A stretch of 64,000 nt of DNA, from the NCBI GenBank assembly GCA_945956935.1, contig CAMFJD010000001.1:62001-126000 (forward strand). Direction: 5' to 3'. Numbering within the stretch: the first letter of the stretch is position 1; each line of letters starts with the position of its first letter. Positions 24,704 through 34,006 of this stretch are shown here, piece after piece. The position numbers and the translations under genes were made by a program. Origin of the DNA: an uncultured Bacillota bacterium. GTDB lineage: Bacteria; Bacillota_I; Bacilli_A; Culicoidibacterales; ZOR0006. The notes under the pieces are model-generated. The model saw only the letters and a list, made by a program, of their open reading frames with translations, searched no databases and was not told the DNA's origin.

Positions 24704-26893
24704 GTGAAGAAACAACAACGCCAAAATCGACAAGGAACTAGTCAACAACAAATGAATCGCAGTTTGAAATTATGGAAAGGTTTTTTTGCAGCATTATTAC
24801 TGCTTGTTTTTATACGATTCAGCTCAATTGCATTAACAGGAAAAGTGACAAGTGTTAGTGGCGAAGTGACGGATTTATTGGCTTTTGCTCAAAAGAGAGG
24901 ATACTATCGTGAAGATATTTTGGCTGAACGTGGTGAAATCTATGATCATAAAGGTGAGGTTGTTGCACAAAATATAAATACATATACTTTATATGCAGTT
25001 GTGCATAAAGGACAAGTTGATCCAGCAACAAACGAACCGTTGTATGTTAGTGACCCACAGGCAACAGCAGAGAAGTTAGCACCTATCATTGGAGCACCAG
25101 TGGATTATTTAGTGAGTCAATTATCACCTGAGAATGAAGAAGTATTTCAAGTGTATTTTGGGAATTATGGAAAAGATTTAACGCAAACGCAAAAAGAAGC
25201 AATTGATGCGTTAAATGTAGCAGGTCTAAAATTTGATGTTGTTTCAACACGTCACTATCCGCAAGGGATGTTTGCTGCACATACGTTAGGATATGCTGTA
25301 AAAAATGAAGATACAGGTGTTATTGAAGGGCAAATGGGTCTTGAAGCAACGTATGATGAGCAATTATCTGGAACAAACGGATATCGTGAACAGCAAATTA
25401 ATACACACGGACAGCAATTGCCAGATACGAAAGAAGAATATGTTGCGCCTGAGAATGGTGACGATATTTATTTGACACTTGACTTAACAATTCAAACATT
25501 TGTTGAAGATGCTCTAAATCAAGCAATGGCAAAATACGAACCTGAATACGCAATGGCTATTGTAGCTGAAGCAAAAACAGGAAAAATTTTAGCAATGGGT
25601 AGTCGCCCATCGTTTGATCCAAATATTCGTAATATTGAATCGTACATGAATCCACTGACAGAATTAACGTATGAACCAGGTTCGGTTATGAAAGATATTA
25701 CCTATGCAGCAGCAATTGATTTAGGGAAATATAGTGGTCAAAGTACGCTTGAGTCGGGAAGTTTTGAAGTTGATGGTTTTACAATTTATGATCATAATAA
25801 GAGTGGTTGGGGAACAATTACATATGATGAAGGACTTTGTCGTTCTTCGAATACAGCAATTGCTAATTTGTTGAGTCACAACTTAACTGAAGCAGAATTT
25901 AGCGATTATTTACAGCGGTTTGGTTTTGGATCATCAACAAATGTTGGCTTACCTAATGAAAATCCAGGTATTATTGAGTTGAATTCAGATGCACAATATA
26001 TCACTGCTGGTTTTGGACAAGGTATTACAGCAACAGCTATGCAAATGTTACAATCACATTTAGCAATTGCAAATGATGGAAAAATGATGAAACCATATTT
26101 TATCGAAAAAATAGTTGATCATGATAGCGGGGAGACTATTCAAGAGTATGGACCAACTGTTGTCTCTGAACCAATTAGTTCAGAGACCGCGAAGCATATT
26201 CGTGAATTGATGAAAGATGTTATTTATAACGAAGATTGTGCAACGGGTGCACGTTTTGCTATCGATGGATATGAAGTGGCTGGAAAAACTGGAACATCGC
26301 AAATGCCAGGCCCTGATGGAAGCTATTTAAGCGGTGATGCAAATTATCTCTATTCGTTTATGGGGATGGCACCGGCAGATAATCCAGAACTAGTTGTTTA
26401 TGCAGTAGTATCAAAACCAAAATCTGATTTTATCAATGCAACAACATCTATTTTTAATCCTGTTATGGAAAAAAGTCTGAAATATTTACAAATACAACCA
26501 GATGATGGTGCTATTTCACAAGTATCACCAGAGCTTCAAGTACAATCAGGAACAATGCCATCACTGATTAACCAACAGGTATCAACGGCACAACAAAAAT
26601 TGATGAATATTGGAATAACACCAATTATATTAGGATCGGGTTCACAGATTATTCACCAATCACATCCGGCAAATGATACTGTTCGCTCCAATGAACGTGT
26701 TATTTTGATGACGAATAGCCAAGAATTTCAAATGCCTGATTTAAGTGGCTGGTCATATAGTGATGTACAGGCTTTAGCAATGGTAGCAAATGTTGATATT
26801 GAAATTCAAGGAAATGGATCAGTTAAAGCTCAATCTATTACACCAGGTAATTTATTATCAAGTGGAGAAAGTTTTACGGTTACGCTTGAATAA
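24704..26893 (+). CDS. Division transpeptidase PBP2X/FtsI with PASTA domains
   Basis: A 729-residue class B penicillin-binding protein for septal crosslinking. A basic N-terminus and one membrane anchor (about 25-45) precede a dimerisation domain (about 60-230) and the transpeptidase domain. The catalytic motifs SVMK (near residue 325), SSN (near 382) and KTGT (near 528) are intact. Two C-terminal PASTA repeats (about 615-675 and 680-729) bind peptidoglycan. The start is GTG at 24704 with GGGAGGG upstream. Nothing suggests beta-lactam-resistant remodelling, though no comparison could be made. Confidence 0.96.
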   Translation: MKKQQRQNRQGTSQQQMNRSLKLWKGFFAALLLLVFIRFSSIALTGKVTSVSGEVTDLLAFAQKRGYYREDILAERGEIYDHKGEVVAQNINTYTLYAVVHKGQVDPATNEPLYVSDPQATAEKLAPIIGAPVDYLVSQLSPENEEVFQVYFGNYGKDLTQTQKEAIDALNVAGLKFDVVSTRHYPQGMFAAHTLGYAVKNEDTGVIEGQMGLEATYDEQLSGTNGYREQQINTHGQQLPDTKEEYVAPENGDDIYLTLDLTIQTFVEDALNQAMAKYEPEYAMAIVAEAKTGKILAMGSRPSFDPNIRNIESYMNPLTELTYEPGSVMKDITYAAAIDLGKYSGQSTLESGSFEVDGFTIYDHNKSGWGTITYDEGLCRSSNTAIANLLSHNLTEAEFSDYLQRFGFGSSTNVGLPNENPGIIELNSDAQYITAGFGQGITATAMQMLQSHLAIANDGKMMKPYFIEKIVDHDSGETIQEYGPTVVSEPISSETAKHIRELMKDVIYNEDCATGARFAIDGYEVAGKTGTSQMPGPDGSYLSGDANYLYSFMGMAPADNPELVVYAVVSKPKSDFINATTSIFNPVMEKSLKYLQIQPDDGAISQVSPELQVQSGTMPSLINQQVSTAQQKLMNIGITPIILGSGSQIIHQSHPANDTVRSNERVILMTNSQEFQMPDLSGWSYSDVQALAMVANVDIEIQGNGSVKAQSITPGNLLSSGESFTVTLE

Positions 26894-26931
26894 GACATTC
26901 AGATAAAGTCTAACAATAAAGGAGATTATTT

Positions 26932-27894
26932 ATGGAATTAACAGTCGTTTTAGTAGCATTACTTCTAACGCTTATTTTAGGAAAGTACGGGATTCCGTAC
27001 TTGCGCAAATTAAAAGCAGGTCAGTCAATACGTGAAGAAGGACCTCAATCACACATGACAAAAGCAGGAACACCAACAATGGGTGGATTATTCTTCATGA
27101 TTGCAAGTATTGTAGCAACAATAATTTATATGATTGTATTCCAGCTATATAATATTGAATTGTATTTATTATTAGTAGTATTTATCGCATACATGGGGAT
27201 TGGTTTTTTTGATGATTATATAAAAGTAATGGCAAAACAAAATCTAGGGCTAACAGCAATGCAAAAATTATGTATTCAAGTGACAGTCGGAACAATATTC
27301 ACAGTTGTGTTGATGCAATTAGGATTAACTACGACTATAAATCTTGGATTTGCTACAATTGATTTAGGATGGTTATACCCAATTTTAACAACGATTTTGC
27401 TTGTTGGTTTTTCAAATGCAACGAACTTAACTGATGGACTTGATGGATTACTTGGTGGGACAGGAGCAATTGCATTTTTTGCATTTGGATTTCTAGCTTT
27501 ATTCATGGGACGTGTAGATGTTGCTATTCTTTGTTTTGCAGTATTTGGTAGTTTGCTTGGATTCCTTGTGTTCAATTTTAATCCGGCACAAGTATTTATG
27601 GGTGATACAGGATCACTTGCATTAGGTGGACTATTGGCTGCAGTAGCGATTGTACTAAAATTAGAACTTGTTTTATTAGTGATTGGATTGGTGTTTGTGA
27701 TTGAAACGGCATCTGTGATGCTACAAGTCAGTTATTTTAAAGCAACTAAAGGAAAACGTTTATTTAAAATGAGTCCAATTCATCATCATTTTGAATTATC
27801 TGGTTGGAGCGAAGTGAAAGTTGTGACTATTTTTTACAGTGTTGCTTTCTTTTGTGCAATCGTAGGGATTATTTTAGGAATAGGAATGTATTAA
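26932..27894 (+). CDS. mraY: Phospho-MurNAc-pentapeptide transferase MraY
   Basis: A 320-residue polytopic enzyme that forms lipid I from UDP-MurNAc-pentapeptide and undecaprenyl phosphate. Diagnostic segments: GTPTMGGLFF (about 48-57), FFDDYIKV with the catalytic Asp pair (about 97-104), NLTDGLDGLLGG (about 164-175), FMGDTGSLALGG and the HHHFELSG loop near 285. Ten helices are expected. It is two bases from murD. Confidence 0.97.
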   Translation: MELTVVLVALLLTLILGKYGIPYLRKLKAGQSIREEGPQSHMTKAGTPTMGGLFFMIASIVATIIYMIVFQLYNIELYLLLVVFIAYMGIGFFDDYIKVMAKQNLGLTAMQKLCIQVTVGTIFTVVLMQLGLTTTINLGFATIDLGWLYPILTTILLVGFSNATNLTDGLDGLLGGTGAIAFFAFGFLALFMGRVDVAILCFAVFGSLLGFLVFNFNPAQVFMGDTGSLALGGLLAAVAIVLKLELVLLVIGLVFVIETASVMLQVSYFKATKGKRLFKMSPIHHHFELSGWSEVKVVTIFYSVAFFCAIVGIILGIGMY

Positions 27895-27895
27895 T

Positions 27896-29251
27896 ATGAA
27901 ATATACAACAGCATATGAAAATAAACGTATTCTTGTATTAGGATTGGCGAAGAGTGGCTTTGCTGCAGCTAAATTATTGCATCGTTTAGGGGCACAAGTA
28001 ATTGTCAACGAATATCGCGAACTACCAACTGATGATATGCACAAATGTGCATTAGAAGCACTAGGAGTATGTGTGATTGATGGAGGGCACCCCGATAACG
28101 TATTAGATGCAGTAGAACTTATTGTGAAAAACCCAGGAATTCCGTACAGTAATCCTGTGTTAGTAAAAGCGAAAGAGCGTCATATTCCAATTGTTGTCGA
28201 GACGGATATTGCTGCACAAGTGAGTGAAGCTCCAATGATTGCAATTACAGGAACAAATGGAAAAACAACGACAACAACTTTAATTCATGCAATGTTAGAA
28301 GCAGATGAACAAGCACCGCTTTTTGCTGGAAATATTGGTGAAGTTGTCAGTGAAGTTGTGCTTGATGCAACAAGAAATAATGTGTTAGTAACTGAGTTGT
28401 CATCATTTCAATTAATGGCATCACCACATTTGCATCCGCAAATTAGTTTGCTGCTGAATTTTGATGAAGCACATCTTGATTATCACACCGATTTGGCAGA
28501 ATATCATCAGGCAAAAGCTCAAATTTTTGCGAATCAAACAGCGGATGACATTTGTGTTTATAATGCAGATGATTTGAAAATTGTTGCTGCTGTGAGACAG
28601 GCGCATGCAAGTTTAGTTGGATTTTCTCAAACAGAAAAGACGAATGGTGCATACGTCAACAATGGGACAATATATTATCAAAATGAGGCAATTATTGCAA
28701 TTGCAGACGTTGTATTGCCTGGGAAACATAATATTGAGAATATTCTAGCAGCTATTAGTATTGCTAAATTACGTGAAGTCTCAACAGCGGCAATTGTGTC
28801 GGTCTTAAAAACATTTGCTGGAGTAAAGCATCGTTTACAATTCGTGACGAAAAAACAAAATCATTATTTTTATAATGATTCAAAAGCAACAAATATTCAA
28901 GCAGCTAAAACAGCGCTTGCCTCATTCCAAAGACCAATTGTTTGGCTAGCTGGTGGACTTGATCGTGGTGTTGATTTTGAAACTTTACGACCATACTGTG
29001 AACGAGTTCAAGCGATTGTAACGTTCGGTGAAACAGCACCAAAATTTATGGCACTAGCTGAACAATTGCAGGTGAGTGCAGCACATGTTGAGACGATGGA
29101 TGAGGCTGTGTCAGTTGCAAATAACTTTGCAATCGATGAATCTGTTATTTTATTATCACCTGCTTGTGCGAGTTGGGACCAATACCCATCATTTGAGGTG
29201 CGTGGTGATGCTTTTTTAACGGCTGTAAATCAATTGCCTGAAGTGGAGTGA
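27896..29251 (+). CDS. murD: UDP-MurNAc-L-alanine:D-glutamate ligase MurD
   Basis: A 451-residue Mur ligase adding D-glutamate to UDP-MurNAc-L-Ala. The N-terminal Rossmann domain begins RILVLGLAKSGFAAAKLLHR; the ATP loop ITGTNGKTTTTTLIHA is near residue 115; LNFDEAHLDYH and NDSKATNIQAAKTAL mark the central and C-terminal domains. Length is standard. In most Firmicutes murG and divIB follow; here a sugar transferase gene starts five bases after the stop. Confidence 0.97.
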   Translation: MKYTTAYENKRILVLGLAKSGFAAAKLLHRLGAQVIVNEYRELPTDDMHKCALEALGVCVIDGGHPDNVLDAVELIVKNPGIPYSNPVLVKAKERHIPIVVETDIAAQVSEAPMIAITGTNGKTTTTTLIHAMLEADEQAPLFAGNIGEVVSEVVLDATRNNVLVTELSSFQLMASPHLHPQISLLLNFDEAHLDYHTDLAEYHQAKAQIFANQTADDICVYNADDLKIVAAVRQAHASLVGFSQTEKTNGAYVNNGTIYYQNEAIIAIADVVLPGKHNIENILAAISIAKLREVSTAAIVSVLKTFAGVKHRLQFVTKKQNHYFYNDSKATNIQAAKTALASFQRPIVWLAGGLDRGVDFETLRPYCERVQAIVTFGETAPKFMALAEQLQVSAAHVETMDEAVSVANNFAIDESVILLSPACASWDQYPSFEVRGDAFLTAVNQLPEVE

Positions 29252-29256
29252 TATAA

Positions 29257-29958
29257 ATGAAACAAAAGCTTTTTTACTGTTGGTTTGGCGAGACTGAGTT
29301 GCCAGAATCAGCGAGAACATATATTCAAACATGGAAAATGAAAATGCCAACAGCATCTATTGTAGAAGTAAATGAGCAGAATTTTGATGTTACGTCCCAT
29401 CCATATGTAATGCAAGCATATCGAGCAAAGAAATTTGCTTTTGTGAGTGATTACGCACGGTTACAGCATTTATATAAATATGGTGGTATTTATTTGGATA
29501 CTGATGTTGAAATGTGTCAATCGCTAAGCGAATTGTATTCGCAAACTGATGTTGTTTTATCAATGGAGTATTTTGAATGGGAACTCACAGGAGTAAATAC
29601 AGGGACAATTATAGCACCACCCAAACACCCGTTTATCGCTGAGATTTTGGCAACGTATGATGATCAAGAATTTGTCGATTGTGGAGAAGCAACACAAACA
29701 ATTAATGAGCGAATTACACAAATACTGATTGATAAGGGAATGGAACTGAAAAATGAAGTGCAGTATATTGAACAGGTTAAGCTATATCCTCATCAATATT
29801 TTTGTACAAAAAATAAGTCATCATATACAATTCATCATTACGCTAGTTCATGGCATGATCAGCAGTCATTGTATCGTTTGATTCGTCGTCGGATAGGTAA
29901 ATTATTGAAAAAAATTGTTGGCCCGACAGTATTTGTGAAAATTTGGCCAAAAAGATAA
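29257..29958 (+). CDS. DXD glycosyltransferase (GT32-like, capsule/wall polysaccharide type)
   Basis: A 233-residue cytosolic transferase with IPKIIH-like opening (KLFYCWFGETELPES), AFVSDYARLQHLYKYGGIYL and a DTD metal-binding motif near residue 89, the hallmark of GT32/Gly_transf_sug enzymes that add hexoses to polysaccharide repeat units or glycolipids. A basic patch near the C-terminus could touch the membrane. It follows murD within 5 bases and precedes the Alg14/Alg13 pair. Donor and acceptor are unknown. Confidence 0.82.
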   Translation: MKQKLFYCWFGETELPESARTYIQTWKMKMPTASIVEVNEQNFDVTSHPYVMQAYRAKKFAFVSDYARLQHLYKYGGIYLDTDVEMCQSLSELYSQTDVVLSMEYFEWELTGVNTGTIIAPPKHPFIAEILATYDDQEFVDCGEATQTINERITQILIDKGMELKNEVQYIEQVKLYPHQYFCTKNKSSYTIHHYASSWHDQQSLYRLIRRRIGKLLKKIVGPTVFVKIWPKR

Positions 29959-29983
29959 ATGAGTCAGGAAGAGAGAAATACAT

Positions 29984-30475
29984 ATGTCAAACCACAAAAA
30001 AAGAGTGATTTTTATTGCCTCAACAGGTGGTCATTTAAGTGAGTTGTTACGGCTGTCACCATTATTTGAACGGTATACAAGCATTGTTATAACAGAAAAA
30101 ACGGCAACGACAGATAACCTTGAAATAAGTTGTCCGATAAAATATCTTGTTGCAGGTACATACTATCAAGGAAAATTACAGTATTTGTTGAAACTGGCTT
30201 GGAATACGATGGTTTCATTTTGCTATTTTTGCTTATTTCGACCAGACGTAATTGTTACGACAGGGAGTCATACGGCAGTACCGATGTGCCTGATTGCTAA
30301 AATATTTCGTAAAAAAGTTATCTATATTGAATCAATTGCAAAAGTTCATGGTCAGTCTTGGGCAGGAAAAATCATATATCCACATAGTGATGCTTTTATT
30401 GTGCAATGGCCTGAAAATAAGTTAGATTACCCAGGATCACAGTATGCAGGACAGTTACTAGGAGCGAAAAAATGA
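29984..30475 (+). CDS. Alg14-like membrane-anchor subunit of a split glycosyltransferase (EpsE/CpsF type)
   Basis: A 163-residue protein with the Alg14/EpsF start VIFIASTGGHLSELLRLSPL, a hydrophobic patch near 60-75 and VTTGSHTAVPMCLIAK. This family recruits the catalytic Alg13-like partner to the membrane and is common in capsule operons, where the pair adds the second sugar to a lipid-linked primer. Its stop overlaps the next start by four bases, indicating a stoichiometric complex. Confidence 0.87.
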   Translation: MSNHKKRVIFIASTGGHLSELLRLSPLFERYTSIVITEKTATTDNLEISCPIKYLVAGTYYQGKLQYLLKLAWNTMVSFCYFCLFRPDVIVTTGSHTAVPMCLIAKIFRKKVIYIESIAKVHGQSWAGKIIYPHSDAFIVQWPENKLDYPGSQYAGQLLGAKK

Positions 30476-30963
30476 AAATATTTGTTTTATTAGGAACACA
30501 AGATGCACCTTTTCCACGTTTGATCCAATATGTTGAGAATGGTGTGAAACAATTAAATATTATATGTGAAATAATCGTACAAGCTGGTCATACTTCATAT
30601 GAAAGCGAGAGCTCATGGATGAAAATTGTTGATTTCTTACAACCTGCTGCGTTTGAATCAGCGATTATGCAAGCTGATGTTGTTATTTGCCACGGCGGTG
30701 CTGGAACGATGTTAACAGCATTAAAGCACCAAAAACCGACGATAGCAATGGCGCGAAAACTAGCGTTTGCCGAACATAATAATGATCACCAATGTGAACT
30801 TGTTGATAAACTTGCCGATGATGGTTATTTACAAGGAGTTCAAACTGAATCAGAGTTAGTAGATGCTTTACAAAAAATTATGATGCATACACATCCAGTA
30901 CGTGAGTTTGATTTAGTAAATGGTGTTACTGATGCAGTAGCAAAGGTAATTGATAGTTTTTAG
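30472..30963 (+). CDS. Alg13-like catalytic subunit of a split glycosyltransferase (GT28 C-domain)
   Basis: A 163-residue protein equal to the C-terminal half of GT28 enzymes: IFVLLGTQDAPFPRLIQYVE at the start, VVICHGGAGTMLTALKHQKP (UDP-sugar site, near 77-96) and NNDHQCELVDKLAD. With the upstream Alg14-like protein it should transfer a sugar from a UDP donor to a lipid-linked acceptor on the inner membrane face. MurG belongs to the same superfamily but is a single chain of about 360 residues, so this is not murG. Confidence 0.87.
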   Translation: MKIFVLLGTQDAPFPRLIQYVENGVKQLNIICEIIVQAGHTSYESESSWMKIVDFLQPAAFESAIMQADVVICHGGAGTMLTALKHQKPTIAMARKLAFAEHNNDHQCELVDKLADDGYLQGVQTESELVDALQKIMMHTHPVREFDLVNGVTDAVAKVIDSF

Positions 30964-30974
30964 GGAGTAATAGT

Positions 30975-32000
30975 ATGGACGAACAATTGAAATACTCTCG
31001 AGAATTTCAAAAAAAAATGGCAACAGCAGGTTATGTCTATAATGAAAAAACAAAACAGTTTGAGCAACAACCAGTGGAGCAAGCGAGTCGTATTACACGG
31101 CGGAAGCACAAAAATAAAAAAAAGCAAAAACATCAACTAATAAAAGTACGAAAACCAAGAGTGAAAATCAAAAAAATTGTATTGATGATTATATGTATGT
31201 TTTTATTTGTGACAACAGTATTTGATCAGGCCTTTTGGCGTTTTGGTAGCACATATAGCGTTTTGTTTGTTGGAAGTGATACAAGCAATGAACGGGATGA
31301 ATGGAAAGAAGAAAACTATGCGGATGCAATTTTTTATGTTGTTGTCGAACCTTGGAAACGAGAGTTAACGATTTTACCAATTAATCGCGATATGCGCGTG
31401 AGTATTGCATGTACTGGAACAAATGAAAATATAAATCATGCGTACAATGAAGGAAGAATGAAGTGCCTTCGTGAGACAGTTGAGCAAGAATTTTCATTAC
31501 CAGTCGATTACTATGTAGAAACGAATTTTAACGGATTTGTTGAAGTTGTCGATGCTTTAGGCGGTATTGAATTGACAGCAGAGAAAAGTTTTTGCGAACA
31601 AAATACGACAGATGATAGTGATGCGATTTGTTTCAATGCTGGTGAATTTTATCACATGAGTGGTGAACAAGCATTAGCATATGCAAGGCATCGAAAAAGT
31701 GATAATCTTGATGGTAGACAACGGAGACAACAACAAGTTATTCAGGCAATAGTAAGTCAAGTATTTCAACCAATTACACTTATCCGTGGACCATTGGTAT
31801 TGGCAAGTGTTGTGCGAAATGTGGCAACAAATGTTACACCATTTGGAGCAGTTGTAACATTGATAGCATTGTTGCAGAGTCCTGAAAAAACAACACTTGA
31901 TTATTCAGGTTTGTATGAAATAACAGATAATTACCACTTTTATCCAGATCAACGATTTTGGAATCATATAGAACAATTGAAAATAAAATTTGATAAATAA
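30975..32000 (+). CDS. LytR-CpsA-Psr (LCP) family wall-glycopolymer ligase
   Basis: A 341-residue type II membrane protein. A long, very basic cytosolic tail (about 70 residues) precedes one helix (about 72-88) and the extracellular LCP domain: LFVGSDTSNERDE, the arginine motif ILPINRDMRVSI, VEVVDALGGIELTAE and YARHRKSDNLDGRQRRQQQV. LCP enzymes move polysaccharides or teichoic acids from undecaprenyl carriers to peptidoglycan or proteins. Placement behind three transferase genes suggests it attaches the glycan they make. A hairpin with a T run follows near 32020-32058. Confidence 0.93.
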   Translation: MDEQLKYSREFQKKMATAGYVYNEKTKQFEQQPVEQASRITRRKHKNKKKQKHQLIKVRKPRVKIKKIVLMIICMFLFVTTVFDQAFWRFGSTYSVLFVGSDTSNERDEWKEENYADAIFYVVVEPWKRELTILPINRDMRVSIACTGTNENINHAYNEGRMKCLRETVEQEFSLPVDYYVETNFNGFVEVVDALGGIELTAEKSFCEQNTTDDSDAICFNAGEFYHMSGEQALAYARHRKSDNLDGRQRRQQQVIQAIVSQVFQPITLIRGPLVLASVVRNVATNVTPFGAVVTLIALLQSPEKTTLDYSGLYEITDNYHFYPDQRFWNHIEQLKIKFDK

Positions 32001-32019
32001 TTCAAAAGTTAGAATAGAA

Positions 32020-32058
32020 GGGGGACGAAGTAGCGATTGATACAATACGTCCTCTTTT
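32020..32058 (+). terminator. Probable terminator after the LCP gene
   Basis: GGGGGACG and CGTCCTC (with a long loop) pair before a five-T run. The remainder of the 320-base gap (32059-32320) contains a TATAAT box at 32093-32098 and no gene. Confidence 0.65.
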
Positions 32059-32320
32059 TCAATTTTCCAATCCCCTTTTACAAATAACTTGGTATAATAA
32101 AAAAGAGCGTTTGAGCACTATGTAAAATAAAAGTCAAAAATTATATTTAGACGAGTTATCAAAAAAAGAATATGAGTAGTTTGTTGCTACGTCATTTAGG
32201 AATAACTGAGTTTTTTTGAATGTTGATATGCGAGCATAACTTGATTCTGATTTTGTACGTATAGTGCACAGAAAAAGTCTTTGGATAAGTGAAATTTGAT
32301 AATTTGAAGGAGTAAAACAC

Positions 32321-32893
32321 ATGAAAAATTTAAATCTACCGACAAAAATAACATTAGCACGTATTGTCTTAATTCCGGTATTCTTAATACTTATGTATGT
32401 ACCAGGTCCTGAAGTAACATGGCTTGGAGTGAGTGATAATAGTTTTCAACTAGCAGCAGCGATTTTATTTATCGTCTTGGCATTAACAGATTGGTTAGAT
32501 GGATATTTAGCCCGTAAAAACAACCAAGTTACAGCACTCGGTAAATTTTTGGATCCTATTGCGGATAAGGTACTTGTATTTAGTGCGTTTTTAGTATTGA
32601 TTGAACAAAATTTGGTCTGGTCATTACCAATTATTTTGATGCTTACACGTGAATTCATTGTAGCAACAGTTCGGATGATGGCAGCTAAAGAAGGATTCGT
32701 TATGGCGGCAGATACACTTGGAAAATGGAAAACAGTAACACAAATGATAGCACTCATCATTTTTTTATTTCATTTAACAGGTAATCCAATTTGGGCAGTG
32801 ATTGGGCACGGATGTTTATGGATATCAGTAGTATTATCAACAATATCAGGTGTGCAGTATACAGTGAGTGGATTCCAACATATGAAGGAGTAG
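32321..32893 (+). CDS. pgsA: CDP-diacylglycerol-glycerol-3-phosphate 3-phosphatidyltransferase
   Basis: A 190-residue CDP-alcohol phosphatidyltransferase making phosphatidylglycerol phosphate, the precursor of PG and of LTA glycerol phosphate units. The full catalytic motif is present near residue 63-85 (D..DG..AR..., then G...D...D in ALGKFLDPIADK). About five helices. GAAGGAG precedes the ATG. Its product feeds the glycolipid and LTA enzymes also found here. Confidence 0.96.
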   Translation: MKNLNLPTKITLARIVLIPVFLILMYVPGPEVTWLGVSDNSFQLAAAILFIVLALTDWLDGYLARKNNQVTALGKFLDPIADKVLVFSAFLVLIEQNLVWSLPIILMLTREFIVATVRMMAAKEGFVMAADTLGKWKTVTQMIALIIFLFHLTGNPIWAVIGHGCLWISVVLSTISGVQYTVSGFQHMKE

Positions 32894-32899
32894 ACAAGT

Positions 32900-34006
32900 A
32901 TGAAAAAAATTATGATTGTCAGTGCACCGTATGGGAACGGTCATCATCAAGCAGCTATGACACTTGTATCAGCATTTGAGCAAACAGGAGCGATAGTTGA
33001 ACATTTTGATATTATTGCTGATGAATATCCGACAATTGCTAAAGTAACAACGGATATTTATAAACTTTCATTTAAGCCTGCTATGCATCGTGTGTACAAG
33101 TTTGGATATGATACCGTTGAAAAAATGGCAGAAACAAAATTATATAATCAATTAAGTGGGTTACTAGGACGGTCGAAGGCATATGAACGAATTATGGAAT
33201 TTGAACCGGATGCTATCGTTGTGACGTTCCCTGTCCCAGTTATTTCCGCTATGAAGCAACAAGGAAAGATTACACAGCCATTGTATGAAGTGATTACTGA
33301 TTATACAGCACATCGTTCATGGTTTCATTCAGCTATCGATCATTATTTTGTTGCTGATGAAATTGTCCAACAAATAGGAATGAACAAAGCAATGGTTGAG
33401 GAAGATAAGTTTACTATTTCTGGTATACCAGTAAGAGCGATGTTTGAACGGAAACCAGGCGTTGATTTACATACACAATATGGACTAGATAAAGAAAAGC
33501 GAACTGTACTATTTATTGCTGGTGCAGCAGGAGTCGTAACTAACGTAGAGCAATCTTTACATGATTTATTAGCAGATAGTAATATACAAGTTATTTTTGT
33601 AGCTGGAAAAAATGAAAAATTACAGCAACAACTCGAGCTACTATGCCGTGAATACAGTAATCGTTTTATTGTTTTTGGCTACGTTGAAGAGATTGCTGAT
33701 CTTTATCATGTTGCTGATATTGTATTGACAAAACCAGGAGGAATCACAGTTAGTGAATTAGCTATGACACAAACACCCGCAATATTTATTGACCCAATGC
33801 CAGGTCAAGAACTCGATAATGCACTTTTATTTTCTGCCTGTCAAGCTGCAATTATTATTGATCATATTGATGAATTGGCAGTAACAGTGCATAGAATATT
33901 AAACCAACCAAATGAACTGTTCGTGATGCGAACAGGGTATGAGCGATTAAGGCATCCAAAAGCAGCTCAAGCTATTGTTGAGAAGGTGCTAAACAATGAA
34001 AATTAG
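32900..34006 (+). CDS. Diacylglycerol glucosyltransferase-like enzyme (MGDG synthase/UgtP family, GT28)
   Basis: A 368-residue GT28 enzyme. The N-domain opens KKIMIVSAPYGNGHHQAAMT, the MGDG-synthase pattern with its lipid-binding HH, and the C-domain has VLTKPGGITVSELAMTQTPA for the UDP-sugar. Relatives add one or more hexoses to diacylglycerol, giving the glycolipid anchor of LTA. It lies six bases after pgsA, so the two lipid genes are cotranscribed. Its stop overlaps recX. Confidence 0.9.
   Translation: MKKIMIVSAPYGNGHHQAAMTLVSAFEQTGAIVEHFDIIADEYPTIAKVTTDIYKLSFKPAMHRVYKFGYDTVEKMAETKLYNQLSGLLGRSKAYERIMEFEPDAIVVTFPVPVISAMKQQGKITQPLYEVITDYTAHRSWFHSAIDHYFVADEIVQQIGMNKAMVEEDKFTISGIPVRAMFERKPGVDLHTQYGLDKEKRTVLFIAGAAGVVTNVEQSLHDLLADSNIQVIFVAGKNEKLQQQLELLCREYSNRFIVFGYVEEIADLYHVADIVLTKPGGITVSELAMTQTPAIFIDPMPGQELDNALLFSACQAAIIIDHIDELAVTVHRILNQPNELFVMRTGYERLRHPKAAQAIVEKVLNNEN

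Noticed and set aside
30472-30963. MurG in its usual place after murD
   Set aside because: The protein is only 163 residues, a GT28 C-domain paired with an Alg14-like subunit; MurG is a single chain about twice as long.
32100-32320. Small gene or riboswitch before pgsA
   Set aside because: No frame with a ribosome site and no conserved RNA motif were seen; minus-strand frames there are chance openings.
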